This document shows, one piece after another, positions 1 to 7,562 of a stretch of 64,000 bases of DNA. The translations under genes were made by a program, and so were the position numbers. The stretch is taken from positions 186,001 through 250,000 of the forward strand of contig NZ_FOQY01000002.1 of NCBI RefSeq assembly GCF_900113865.1, given 5' to 3'. Under the pieces are notes generated by a model. The model had not been told where the DNA came from and made no database searches. It worked only from the letters and a program-made list of their open reading frames with translations. This DNA comes from Streptosporangium canum (GTDB lineage Bacteria; Actinomycetota; Actinomycetes; Streptosporangiales; Streptosporangiaceae). Every line of letters starts with the position of its first letter. Within the stretch, counting starts at the first letter, position 1.

Positions 1-2
1 GC

Positions 3-119
3 AACCTGTTCGCCCCCTGGGAGCCGTACTCGACGTCCGTGAGGATCCGATACGTCACCTGCTACAACGGCGCCGTCCAGGTCGACCACCCGGCGATGAT
101 CACGTACATGGCCCGCTAA
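3..119 (+). CDS. C-terminal end of an unrecognised protein (5' partial)
   Basis: An open frame enters from the left edge and ends at a TAA at 117-119, giving 38 residues that begin NLFAPWEPYSTSVRIRYVTC and end in ITYMAR. Two cysteines and alternating polar/aromatic residues would suit a secreted beta-rich protein, but that is a guess. Its stop overlaps by 4 nt the stop of the convergent ArsR gene, which supports it being a real gene end. I do not recognise the family. Confidence 0.5.
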   Translation, partial: NLFAPWEPYSTSVRIRYVTCYNGAVQVDHPAMITYMAR

Positions 120-469
120 CGCGAATCCCCCTCCGCTTCCTCGGCGACGCGCTTGATACTCGCCAACCGCCGATCCCAGTCGGCTGCGAGCGCGGCCATC
201 CACCGCGCCGTCGCGTCCAGCGCCGCGGGCCGCACCGCGTACCGCACCTCGCGGCCGACCCGGCTGCCGGAGACCAGCCCGGCGGCGTCCAGGACGGCGA
301 GGTGCTTGACCACCGCCTGCCGCGAGACGGGAAGTCGTCCGGCGAGCGTCGTCGCGGTGGCCTCGCCCTGTGCGGCGAGCAGATCAAGCAGCTGACGTCG
401 CGTCGGGTCGGCCAGCGCGACGAGGACGCTGTCGGCCGCCTCGACGGCGCCGCCACGTTCGTCCGTCAC
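116..469 (-). CDS. ArsR-family winged-helix repressor
   Basis: A 117-residue protein with the compact ArsR fold. The opening helices contain LADPTRRQLLDLLAAQGEAT, followed by the recognition helix region LPVSRQAVVKHLAVLDAAGL and a beta-wing with GREVRYAV. There is no CXCXXC metal-binding box. It belongs to the non-metal ArsR type commonly encoded with an SRPBCC (AHSA1-like) protein. Its GTG start overlaps the TGA of the upstream SRPBCC gene (GTGA, 466-469), so the two are translationally coupled. It probably represses its own operon through the two TGCAAC/GTTGCA palindromes at 941-992. The ligand is unknown. Confidence 0.9.
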   Translation of the reverse strand: MTDERGGAVEAADSVLVALADPTRRQLLDLLAAQGEATATTLAGRLPVSRQAVVKHLAVLDAAGLVSGSRVGREVRYAVRPAALDATARWMAALAADWDRRLASIKRVAEEAEGDSR

Positions 470-912
470 GCGGATGACTGTTCGGCGCGCGTCCCGAGCG
501 TGTCGAGCACCTGGGGCCAGCCGCCGGCGTTGTCCTTCACCGCCTGGCGGCGCAGCTCCTCGGTCCCGGCCAGCGCCGCGAACCCGCTTTCGACGACGCG
601 GAGCCGCGTCTTGTCGCCTTCCGGGGTCAGCGTGAACTCCACGAGGGTGCTGTTGTCCTCGCGCAGCTCCTCTCCGGGGAACGCGCTGGCCCAGCGGTAG
701 GCCACGTACGTCGGCGGCTCAACCCTTTCCACCCGCACCGGGAAGTCGCCGTACTCGGCGTTCTTCGCCACCGTCGACTCGCCTTCTTCGGCCACGGTGC
801 CGGGCGGGCTCGCCTGGTCGGCTACCCAGAACCCGGGTTCGGTCACCAGCGACCAGACCCGCTCCAGGGATGCCGCGATCAGGGTTTCGCGTTCGATTCG
901 ATCTTCACTCAT
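466..912 (-). CDS. SRPBCC / AHSA1-like START-fold protein
   Basis: A 148-residue SRPBCC protein beginning MSEDRIERETLIAASLERVW, the usual first strand of AHSA1-like hydrophobic-cavity proteins. It continues with WVADQASPPGTVAEEGE and FTLTPEGDKTRLRVVESGF and ends in the long C-terminal helix GGWPQVLDTLGTR. I chose the ATG at 912 because GGAGGAG lies about 7 nt upstream and the family begins here; an upstream in-frame ATG at 945 lacks a ribosome site. These proteins bind small hydrophobic ligands in the cytoplasm. It is the first gene of an operon with the ArsR repressor, so the pair may sense and bind the same compound (inference). Confidence 0.88.
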   Translation of the reverse strand: MSEDRIERETLIAASLERVWSLVTEPGFWVADQASPPGTVAEEGESTVAKNAEYGDFPVRVERVEPPTYVAYRWASAFPGEELREDNSTLVEFTLTPEGDKTRLRVVESGFAALAGTEELRRQAVKDNAGGWPQVLDTLGTRAEQSSA

Positions 913-940
913 GAGAGGCTCCTCCGCCGTCGTCATTTGG

Positions 941-958
941 TGCAACTATAGAGTTGCA
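941..958. promoter_or_regulatory. Palindromic operator candidate 1 (ArsR)
   Basis: TGCAACTATAGAGTTGCA has 7-nt arms TGCAACT/AGTTGCA around 4 nt. It lies 28 nt upstream of the SRPBCC start codon, where an ArsR dimer would block transcription. A second copy with the same core lies at 973-992, with centres about 33 bp apart, roughly three helical turns. Confidence 0.65.
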
Positions 959-972
959 TATCGACCTTTCAT

Positions 973-992
973 GTGCAACTTGAGGGTTGCAC
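973..992. promoter_or_regulatory. Palindromic operator candidate 2 (ArsR)
   Basis: GTGCAACTTGAGGGTTGCAC has arms GTGCAAC/GTTGCAC around 6 nt and shares the GCAAC/GTTGC half-sites of the 941-958 palindrome. Two phased copies upstream of one ArsR operon suggest cooperative binding. Binding is inferred, not shown. Confidence 0.6.
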
Positions 993-1078
993 TGAAACCG
1001 GCGGGGCGCGGCGCCCCGCCATGGACCTCTCCATCAAGATCGACCTCTTGTTGCACACAGATTGCAAATGCATTCACC

Positions 1079-1107
1079 TTGCAGAAGGTGTCCGGGGTCA
1101 GTACTGT
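1079..1107 (+). promoter_or_regulatory. Promoter for the GNAT gene (leaderless)
   Basis: TTGCAG at 1079-1084, a 17-nt spacer, then TACTGT at 1102-1107. The predicted transcription start falls at 1113-1114, on the GTG I chose as start codon. No ribosome site precedes that GTG, which fits a leaderless mRNA, common in actinomycetes. Confidence 0.5.
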
Positions 1108-1113
1108 GATCTT

Positions 1114-1623
1114 GTGTCCAGAGTCTTCACGGTGGTCCAAGCTTCTCCAGAGGACGGGGATGTGGTGGGTGAGATCCACGCAGAGTCCTGGAGAGCCGCC
1201 TACGCCCCCTTCTTCGCCCCGGAGTTCTTCGCTGAAGCGGTGCGGCGGCGGCGCGGCAGGTGGCGCGGCGTGCTCGCCGAGGACAAGGGCACCGCCATGC
1301 TCGCCGCGTCGGACGGAAGACCGCTGGCCTTCTCCTACTTCGGCTCCTCGCCGACGCGGCTGGAGTCGGCGGAGATCTTCGGCTTCTACGGTCACCCGGA
1401 CGGCTGGGGGAGCGGTGTCGCGAATGCCCTGGTGACCGCTTCCCTGCACAGGATCCGCGAGAAAGGCTTCAGGCGGGTCCATCTGTGGACGCTACGTGAC
1501 ACGCCTCAGTCGCGCCGCTTCTACGCCAAGAGCGGCTTCGTGGAGTCGGGTGCGGCCCGCGGCCACGACTTCGGTGACGGCAACCTCATCGAGCAGGTCG
1601 AGTACGAGCTGATCTTTCGCTGA
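1114..1623 (+). CDS. GNAT-family N-acetyltransferase
   Basis: From GTG 1114 the product is 169 residues. It shows the GNAT start VVGEIHAESWRAAYAPFFAP, the strand LAFSYFGSSPTRLESAEIFG, an acetyl-CoA-loop equivalent WGSGVANALVTASLHRIREK and the C-terminal motif LRDTPQSRRFYAKSGFVESG. It should move acetyl from acetyl-CoA to a small amine or protein; the substrate is unknown. The frame stays open upstream, with an ATG at 1021, but that stretch lacks GNAT similarity and a ribosome site. The gene stands alone, divergent from the ArsR operon and convergent with the azoreductase. Confidence 0.85.
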   Translation: MSRVFTVVQASPEDGDVVGEIHAESWRAAYAPFFAPEFFAEAVRRRRGRWRGVLAEDKGTAMLAASDGRPLAFSYFGSSPTRLESAEIFGFYGHPDGWGSGVANALVTASLHRIREKGFRRVHLWTLRDTPQSRRFYAKSGFVESGAARGHDFGDGNLIEQVEYELIFR

Positions 1624-1689
1624 TCCGGCCCTCGTGCGGCACCGGGGCGCCGGGCGGACCGAGCCGCGGCTGCGCCCAGGCCCATGCCG

Positions 1690-2355
1690 TCACCGTTGAC
1701 GCGTCGTCGTGCTCGAACCGAACCGTTCGCCGAGGTCGCGTGCGAGCCGCAGGGCGTGCGCGTACTCACTCTCACTACGGTCGGTCTGCCCGGCGAGTGC
1801 GGGAACGCTGGACGCCAGGGTCAGGCTGGTGGTGATCACGGTGACGGCCATCCCCATCTCCTCCCCCAGAATCAGCTCCAGGACAGGAGTCGCGTGGTCG
1901 CGCCCCTCGTTCACCGTTCCACTGTCGTAGTCGCCGCCCCGGCTGGTGACCAGCACCGCTGGTCGACCGGTGAGAGGGGCGCCTGAGATCGCCGACGGTG
2001 CCGTCTGTCCCGGGACGTGAACATGGTCGAGCCAGGCTTTGAGGCTGGAGGGCAGCGAATAGTTGTACAGGGGGAAGCCGAGCAGGAGCACGTCCGCCCC
2101 CAGCAGTTCGGCGATGAGACGCTGCTGGAGGTCCTCGGCGGCCGGTTCCGGGCTCGCGTCCGCCGACCGCAGGCGTGCCGCCCAGTGCAGGCTCGCATCG
2201 GCCAGGTGCGGCAGCGGGTCGGCGTGCAGGTCGCGGTGGACCACCGTGTTGCCCGGTTCGGCGTCACGAAAGGCCGAGGCGAAAGCCGCGGTGATGGCCC
2301 GTGACCGCGACGTCGAGCGGTCGGCCGAGGAATCCAGATGAAGCAGCGTCGACAT
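1690..2355 (-). CDS. azoR: FMN-dependent NADH-azoreductase / quinone reductase
   Basis: A 221-residue flavodoxin-fold protein of the AzoR (AcpD) type. MSTLLHLDSSADRSTSRSRA carries the N-terminal FMN phosphate-binding serines. The central GFPLYNYSLPSSLKAWLDHV is the family hallmark (PxYNxSxPxxLKxWxDxV), and LVTSRGGDY follows. The family reduces quinones or azo dyes with two electrons from NADH in the cytoplasm and protects against quinone stress. Start at 2355: GGAAGGAC precedes the ATG; the frame runs eight codons further without a better site. It lies 3' of a TetR gene on the same strand (212-nt gap), possibly its target. Confidence 0.88.
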   Translation of the reverse strand: MSTLLHLDSSADRSTSRSRAITAAFASAFRDAEPGNTVVHRDLHADPLPHLADASLHWAARLRSADASPEPAAEDLQQRLIAELLGADVLLLGFPLYNYSLPSSLKAWLDHVHVPGQTAPSAISGAPLTGRPAVLVTSRGGDYDSGTVNEGRDHATPVLELILGEEMGMAVTVITTSLTLASSVPALAGQTDRSESEYAHALRLARDLGERFGSSTTTRQR

Positions 2356-2567
2356 GTCGGCAGTCCTTCCCGGCGCCAAGGCGAGGCGTACGGCGACCGG
2401 TGAAGATCATAGCCAACGGGCCCGATCTCCTCCGTCGGCGACCACCCCGATCACCTCGCCGGGGGCGCGGCGGTGGGTGGTGCCGATCGGGGCCGATCAG
2501 GGCCGGTCGGCACCGCCGGGCGCCCGGACCGGTGAAGCGCGGCGCGAGCCGGTGGCCGGGCGCGGCC

Positions 2568-3206
2568 TCAGGTGAGCGTGCCGGCATCGACGTGGTAGAG
2601 CGCGCTCAAGAGCGGCCAGGTCAGGGTGGCCATCTCGGCCGGTGACCGCGGGCATCCGCGCTGGAGCCAGTCGGCGGCCACACCGATGAGCGCCCCCGCG
2701 GTGAACACCGCCGGGACGTCGTGCGGGGTGTCCGGCGGCGAGCCGGCGCGCTCCGGGAGATCGTCGCCGGAAACGGCCTGGTGTATGTGGTCATGGACGG
2801 CCGCGGCGATGCGGCGGCGGATGTGGTCGACGAGGCGTGCGCTGCCCTGCGGCCCCAGCAGGGCGCGGTAGAGCCCGGCATGCTGGGCGAGGCTGGTGAA
2901 GAACGCCTCCAGCGACTGGGTCGCCTCCGGCGCCGGATCGGCCGAATCGGGGCCGGGGGCGGGCAGGGACCCGATCAAGCCGTCGATCATCGCGGTGCAG
3001 GCGGTCTCGGCCAGCTCGTGGACGTCCCGGTAGTGGTCGTAGAAGGTCGAGCGGCTCACTCCGGCGCGTTCGGCGACGTCGGCGATGCTGATCCGGGACA
3101 GGTCCTGCTCCTCGACGAGCTGGATCAGCGCGCTTGCCAGGGCCGCGTGGGTGCGGCGCACGCGCCGGTCGCCCGATGGGGGAGTGCTGTCTCTGATCGT
3201 GGCCAC
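2568..3206 (-). CDS. TetR-family transcriptional regulator
   Basis: A 212-residue protein. The N-terminal TetR HTH is clear: THAALASALIQLVEEQDLSR, then ISIADVAERAGVSRSTFYDH with the TFYDHYRDVHEL end typical of the family. The C-terminal ligand domain (from about residue 75) is unassigned. The start is a GTG. It is divergent from the P450-ferredoxin pair. A perfect 14-bp palindrome at 3245-3258 lies 39 nt upstream of its start, so it probably represses itself and the P450 operon. Alternatively it may act on the azoreductase downstream. Confidence 0.9.
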   Translation of the reverse strand: MATIRDSTPPSGDRRVRRTHAALASALIQLVEEQDLSRISIADVAERAGVSRSTFYDHYRDVHELAETACTAMIDGLIGSLPAPGPDSADPAPEATQSLEAFFTSLAQHAGLYRALLGPQGSARLVDHIRRRIAAAVHDHIHQAVSGDDLPERAGSPPDTPHDVPAVFTAGALIGVAADWLQRGCPRSPAEMATLTWPLLSALYHVDAGTLT

Positions 3207-3244
3207 GCCCCTCAGCCTACCGTCAAGCTACATATGCAGGATTT

Positions 3245-3258
3245 CCTACACGTGTAGG
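3245..3258. promoter_or_regulatory. TetR operator candidate
   Basis: CCTACACGTGTAGG is a perfect 14-bp palindrome between the tetR start (3206) and the P450 start (3484). A related half-site, ATACGTGTAGG, recurs at 3306-3316. Its position suits a shared divergent operator. Confidence 0.6.
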
Positions 3259-3483
3259 GTAACCTCGCTGAGAAGGGATGATCGAGAGGAGCGAGCCGTA
3301 TGCGGATACGTGTAGGCCGGACCGCAGCCCTCCACCTGAGCGACACCCCGTGACCTCGCTCGGGAGCATCCTGACCGTCGGGGCGCCGGCCTCCGGTCTG
3401 AGCGCGGCGGAGGCGTCGCGGCGCAGCACCGATCAGCCGCCTGTTCGCAGGTGACCGACCATCCGTATAGAAGGAGATGCCGA

Positions 3484-4695
3484 ATGAGCCTCAATGAGCA
3501 GGTTCTGAGCTACCCGATCCCCAACGACACGGCGCTGGAGCCGCCCGCCGAATGGGCGGAGCTGCGCGGCACCTGCCCGGTGGCACACGTGAAACTGCCC
3601 AGCGGCGACCAGGCGACGCTGCTGACCCGCTACGCGGACGTCAAGCAGGTGCTCGCCGACCCCCGCTTCACCCGTCAGCTCAACGCGCCCGACGCGGCCA
3701 GGCTGTCGGCGGAGGGAGGCGGGGTGTTCAACAGCGAGATAGCGACGATCATCCCCGACGGGGGCGAGGAGCACCAGCATTGGAGGCGCCTGGTCGGCAG
3801 GTGGTTCACCGCCAAGCGCATGGCGGCCCTGCGGCCCTCGATGACGGCGATCGCCGAGCAGCTCATCGACGACATGGTCAAGCGCGGCCAGCCCGGCGAC
3901 CTCAAGGCCGGCCTGGGCTTCCCCCTGCCGGTGTACGTCATCTGCGACATGCTCGGCGTGCCGGCCGCGGACCGGGACCGGTTCTCCTACTGGTCCGACA
4001 CCCTGCTCAACCTCACCCGCTACACCCAGGCCGAGATCGAGGCCGCCCAGGGCGAGTTCTTCCAGTACATGTCCGACCACCTCGCCGCCAAGCGGGCCGA
4101 GCCGGGCGAGGACCTGCTGAGTGAGCTGATCGCGGTCGGCGGTCCCGAGGACGGCGGGCTGGCCGACATCCAGATCCTGGTCACCGGCATGGCGTTGCTG
4201 GTCGCAGGGCACGAGACCACCGCCAACATGATCGGCAAGATGGTCTCCATGCTGCTGGCCGACCGCAGCCGGTGGGAGCGGCTGCTGGCCGACCCGTCGC
4301 TGATCCGTACGGCGGTGGAGGAGACGCTGCGGCTCGACGCCAACTCCGGCTTCGGCCTGCCGCGCTACCTGCGTGAGGAGACCGAGGTCAGCGGCACGGT
4401 TCTGCCTCGGGGCACCACCGTGGTGTGCAGCATGGCCGCCGCCAACCGCGACGAGAGCGCCTTCGAGGCCGCCGCCGAGATGGACCTGAGCCGCAGCCCG
4501 AACCCGCACCTGTCCTTCGGCACCGGCGCCCACTCCTGCCTGGGGCAGGCACTGGCCCGCACCGAGCTGCAGGTCGTGCTCGAGGTACTGCTGCGCAGGC
4601 TTCCGGCCCTGGAGCTGGCCGTACCGGTGGAGGAGCTGGAGCGGGTGGAAGGGCTGGCCGTCGGCGGGCTGCGCACGGTCCCGGTCCGCTGGTGA
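3484..4695 (+). CDS. Cytochrome P450
   Basis: A 403-residue soluble bacterial P450. The I-helix oxygen-binding motif AGHETT is near residues 241-246, the K-helix EETLR near 279-283, and the haem loop FGTGAHSCLG near 345-354 with the proximal Cys at about 352. These are all class I features. The ATG at 3484 follows AAGGAG by 8 nt; an upstream in-frame ATG adds 11 residues without a site. Followed 40 nt later by its own 3Fe-4S ferredoxin, it forms a two-gene monooxygenase unit with its electron donor. Substrate unknown; sequence style is CYP105/107-like, typical of xenobiotic or secondary-metabolite oxidation. Likely controlled by the divergent TetR. Confidence 0.95.
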   Translation: MSLNEQVLSYPIPNDTALEPPAEWAELRGTCPVAHVKLPSGDQATLLTRYADVKQVLADPRFTRQLNAPDAARLSAEGGGVFNSEIATIIPDGGEEHQHWRRLVGRWFTAKRMAALRPSMTAIAEQLIDDMVKRGQPGDLKAGLGFPLPVYVICDMLGVPAADRDRFSYWSDTLLNLTRYTQAEIEAAQGEFFQYMSDHLAAKRAEPGEDLLSELIAVGGPEDGGLADIQILVTGMALLVAGHETTANMIGKMVSMLLADRSRWERLLADPSLIRTAVEETLRLDANSGFGLPRYLREETEVSGTVLPRGTTVVCSMAAANRDESAFEAAAEMDLSRSPNPHLSFGTGAHSCLGQALARTELQVVLEVLLRRLPALELAVPVEELERVEGLAVGGLRTVPVRW

Positions 4696-4735
4696 CCCGG
4701 CACCGCCACACCCGACCGACAGAGAGGAACCCCAC

Positions 4736-4936
4736 ATGAAAGTCACCGTGGACGAGGACAAGTGCTGCGGCGCCGGCCAGTGCGTGCTGATCGCGCCGGA
4801 GGTGTTCGACCAGCGTGAGGACGACGGCGTCGTCATCCTGCTCGAACCCGAGCCCGGCGCGGACCAGCACGTACTGGTCCGCGAGGCCGCCGCCGTCTGC
4901 CCCGCCGCCGCCATCGAGGTGAGCGAGGAGGCGTGA
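4736..4936 (+). CDS. 3Fe-4S ferredoxin, P450 redox partner
   Basis: A 66-residue ferredoxin. MKVTVDEDKCCGAGQCVLIA carries the first cluster cysteines (CX5C spacing, with Ala where a 4Fe-4S protein has Cys) and AAAVCPAAAIEV carries the last Cys-Pro. This is the 3Fe-4S type that donates electrons to actinomycete P450s. GAGAGGAA lies 7-8 nt before the ATG. The adjacent P450 is the obvious partner. No ferredoxin reductase is nearby, so a housekeeping reductase must serve. Confidence 0.93.
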   Translation: MKVTVDEDKCCGAGQCVLIAPEVFDQREDDGVVILLEPEPGADQHVLVREAAAVCPAAAIEVSEEA

Positions 4937-5306
4937 GCGTCAAGCACGCCCGTCCCGTTTGACCAGGTGGATCGCTGCGATCCCATGACAGGCATGGCGA
5001 GACGATCGAGCTCGCCAGGTCGTCTGACCGCAAGGACTGAAGCCTCCGCGCCCGGAAAAGGCGCGGCGTTGGCGGTCGTACAGGGGACCGGCGTACCCCG
5101 GCGGCGGCGACTCAACGGTCTTCCTGCCGCACCGCTCCGCTGAAGGCGGCCGGCCTCCGTTCGCCATGCCGTACGGCGTCGCGCTCGTCGACCGCTCGGA
5201 GTGCGTCTGGGCCGTGCGATCCGCGGTGCCGTGTCGCGCCCTTGACGGCGTCGGTCAGATCGATTAGACCACAGAGAGCCCGTCGATCATCCTCCAGGAG
5301 GACACC
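4937..5306. other. Intergenic stretch without recognised gene
   Basis: About 370 nt between the ferredoxin stop and the cyclophilin start. A 75-codon frame on the minus strand (4940-5167) has no recognisable homology and no ribosome site. The only clear signal is AGGAGG at 5296-5301, the ribosome site of the cyclophilin. I saw no strong terminator hairpin. Confidence 0.6.
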
Positions 5307-6065
5307 ATGTCTGACAGAGCGTTGTTACGTCTCGCGATGCGTGCCGCGGTAGCCGCAGCGATGACGGGCTCGCTGGTCGCGTTCGGGGCGATGCCCGCTT
5401 CAGCGGCCACGGATGCGGCCGGAGACAGGCCGCCGAGGACGACGAAGGGGCCGTGCCACTACACGGAGACTCCGGACGAGCCGGCCGTACGCAAGGTGCC
5501 GCTGCCGCCGGACCCGCGCCGTACTCCCACCCGGCGGGTCTCCGCGGTCCTCGAGACCAACCACGGTGACATCGGGCTCACCCTCGACCCGGCCAAGGCG
5601 CCGTGTACGGTGCAGAGCTTCGTGCACCTGATCCGGCACAAGTTCTACGACGTCACCTCGTGCCACCGGATGACCGCCTACGACCGGCTGAAGGTGCTGC
5701 AGTGCGGCGATCCCGGCTTCACCGGCGAGGGCGGGCCGGGCTACCGGTACAAGGATGAGCTGCCCGTCGATCTGCCGCCGTGGCCGGGCACCCCCACCGG
5801 GGAGCGGAAGACGTACGCGCGCGGGGTACTGGCCATGGCCAATGCCGGACCGGACACCAACGGCAGCCAGTTCTTCCTGGTCTACGGTGACTCCGGGCTG
5901 TCGCCCAATTACACGATCTTCGGGACGGTCGACGCCGCGGGGCTCGCCGTCCTGGACCGCATCGCCGCCGGTGGCATCCAGCCCGCTCCGGGAGGCCCGA
6001 CACCACCGGTGGACGGCAAGCCCGCCCTCCCGGTTGACATCGGCGACGCCCGGGTCGGCCGTTAG
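5307..6065 (+). CDS. Secreted cyclophilin-type peptidyl-prolyl isomerase
   Basis: A 252-residue protein. Residues 1-33 form a Sec signal peptide: basic start, hydrophobic run AAVAAAMTGSLVAFGAMP, and ASA-A cleavage. The mature part is a cyclophilin: SAVLETNHGDIGLTLDPAKA (first strand), SFVHLIRHKFYDVTSCHRM, a GDPGFTGEGGPGYRYKDEL loop, and MANAGPDTNGSQFFLVYG, which is the catalytic and drug-binding region. It would catalyse proline cis-trans isomerisation outside the membrane, helping exported proteins fold. There is no lipobox. AGGAGG precedes the ATG. Monocistronic. Confidence 0.93.
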   Translation: MSDRALLRLAMRAAVAAAMTGSLVAFGAMPASAATDAAGDRPPRTTKGPCHYTETPDEPAVRKVPLPPDPRRTPTRRVSAVLETNHGDIGLTLDPAKAPCTVQSFVHLIRHKFYDVTSCHRMTAYDRLKVLQCGDPGFTGEGGPGYRYKDELPVDLPPWPGTPTGERKTYARGVLAMANAGPDTNGSQFFLVYGDSGLSPNYTIFGTVDAAGLAVLDRIAAGGIQPAPGGPTPPVDGKPALPVDIGDARVGR

Positions 6066-6090
6066 CCTCACCGGATGGGGCCACCGCGGT

Positions 6091-6903
6091 TCACGTCTCG
6101 CGGGAGAGCAGCACGGGCGCCAGATCGGGGCGCTTGGCGCTGCGGCCGTCGCCGGAGGATCTGCCCTGCATGCGGCGGTAGATCCACGGGCCGGCGAAGC
6201 CGGCGACCCAGCGGAACTCCGTCCCCGCGTTTCGCAGGCGGCCGCGCGGGGCGAGCGGTGCGAGCGGGGCCGACCAGGTATCGTCGCTGCCCGGGAGCCC
6301 GAGGGCGTGCGCGAAGGCCGCGGCTATCCGGGCGTGGCCCAGGGGACTGGCGTGCAGGCGGTCGACGCTCCACATCCTGGCGTCGGTGGCGAAGGCGAGC
6401 GGGAAGGTGTCGATCACGGTGACGCCATGGCGGGCCGCGGCCTCGCGGACCCGCTCGTTCAGGGCAAGCACGCGGGGGAGCAGCGGCCTGGCCAGGGGGG
6501 CGATCTTCGCGATGTCGGGAAAGGTCACCGTGAGGACGTGGGCGCCCGACGCGGTGAGCGCGGCGAACATCTCCTCCAGGCTCGCGGCGACCGCGTCGGC
6601 GTCGAAGGCGGGCCTGATCAGGTCGTTCATCCCGGCTATGACCGTGGCCAGGTCGGGCCGCAGCCGCAGCGCCGGGGCGAGCTGCTCGGCGTGGACCTGC
6701 GCGGCGAGGCGTCCCCGTACGCTCAGGTTGGCGTAGTGGACGTCCGGGGCCGCCGTGGCGAGGTGCTCGGCGAACCGGTCCGCCAGGCCGCGGTAGCCGC
6801 GGATCTCGTCGCCGTCGCCGAGGCCCTCGGTCTGGCTGTCGCCGAGCGCGACGTACCGGGTGAAAGTCCTGGCCGCCCCCTGGGGCGTCGCGCTGTAGGT
6901 CAT
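6091..6903 (-). CDS. SGNH/GDSL-family hydrolase
   Basis: A 270-residue cytoplasmic SGNH hydrolase. Block I is YVALGDSQTEGLGD (catalytic Ser), block II has the oxyanion Gly in NLSVRGRLA, block III is IAGMNDLIRP, and block V is DRLHASPLGHARIA, a DxxH catalytic pair (here DRLH). The family hydrolyses esters or acylated carbohydrates and lipids; substrate unknown. The ATG at 6903 overlaps the TGA of padR (ATGA), so it is translated with the regulator. An in-frame extension to 6993 would overlap padR and is unlikely. Confidence 0.9.
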   Translation of the reverse strand: MTYSATPQGAARTFTRYVALGDSQTEGLGDGDEIRGYRGLADRFAEHLATAAPDVHYANLSVRGRLAAQVHAEQLAPALRLRPDLATVIAGMNDLIRPAFDADAVAASLEEMFAALTASGAHVLTVTFPDIAKIAPLARPLLPRVLALNERVREAAARHGVTVIDTFPLAFATDARMWSVDRLHASPLGHARIAAAFAHALGLPGSDDTWSAPLAPLAPRGRLRNAGTEFRWVAGFAGPWIYRRMQGRSSGDGRSAKRPDLAPVLLSRET

Positions 6904-7475
6904 CTGCTCTCCTCGGTGTGGCTCGCCGTGCGGGAGCGGAGCAGGGCGGCGGTGGTCAGACACCAGTCGCGCATCTCCCGCTCCAGGCGGCATCCGGCCA
7001 GGTAGGTCAGGTACGGGCCGATCCGTTCGGACGAGTGGAGGAACTCCCCCTCGTCGAGGTCGCCCCGCAGCCGCCGCATGCCCCGGTCGAACAGCGCCAG
7101 CCGGGCGGCGGCCTCGACGGCCCGCTCGTCGAGCTGGGCCAGCACGGGAGCGGGGTCGAGGTGGTCGACGGCCTGGACCTTCACCGCCAGATCGTCGCGG
7201 ATGGACAGCGGCTTGGACGCGGCCGCGGCGAAGGCCGCCAGCTCGTCCAGGCCCGCCTCGGCGACCGTGAAGACCCGCTTGTTCGGCCGGTCGAGCTGGA
7301 TGACCTGCCTCCCGGAGATCATCCCGGCCTTCTCCAGCTTCGCCAGCTCGGTGTAGATCTGCTGCGGTGCCGCGTACCAGAAGTTGGACACGCCCACGTC
7401 GAAGATCTTGGCGAGCTGGTAGCCGGTGTATTCCCCATCCAGCAACGCCGCCAGCACTGCATGCCGTAACGCCAT
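6900..7475 (-). CDS. PadR-family transcriptional regulator
   Basis: A 191-residue PadR protein: MALRHAVLAALLDGEYTGYQ opens the winged helix, YAAPQQIYTELAKLEKAGMI is the recognition-helix region, and RPNKRVFTVAEAGLDEL is the wing. The C-terminal half is the helical dimerisation domain (PadR_C type). I chose the ATG at 7475 because the family starts here; the longer frame to 7535 adds 20 unrelated residues across the palindrome. It is the first gene of an operon with the SGNH hydrolase and probably autoregulates through the 22-bp palindrome at 7495-7516. Confidence 0.92.
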   Translation of the reverse strand: MALRHAVLAALLDGEYTGYQLAKIFDVGVSNFWYAAPQQIYTELAKLEKAGMISGRQVIQLDRPNKRVFTVAEAGLDELAAFAAAASKPLSIRDDLAVKVQAVDHLDPAPVLAQLDERAVEAAARLALFDRGMRRLRGDLDEGEFLHSSERIGPYLTYLAGCRLEREMRDWCLTTAALLRSRTASHTEESR

Positions 7476-7494
7476 AAAGCAGACTATGTACTCA

Positions 7495-7516
7495 ATTTCA
7501 TGACTAGTCAAGAAAT
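7495..7516. promoter_or_regulatory. PadR operator/promoter candidate
   Basis: A 22-bp palindrome with one mismatched pair: ATTTC-N-TGACTAGTCA-N-GAAAT, centred on ACTAGT. On the minus strand it contains TTGACT, usable as a -35. A weak -10, TAGTCT, ends five bases before the padR ATG (spacer 19), so the message may be leaderless. Repressor binding here would cover the -35. Confidence 0.55.
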
Positions 7517-7562
7517 ATGGACCGAGCCCGCGCACCCCAGAACGTCGCGGGGATCGGGCTCG

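Noticed and set aside
3433-5115. 560-codon minus-strand frame over the P450 and ferredoxin
   Set aside because: Shadow of the P450 coding strand; no recognisable domain and it would destroy the operon logic.
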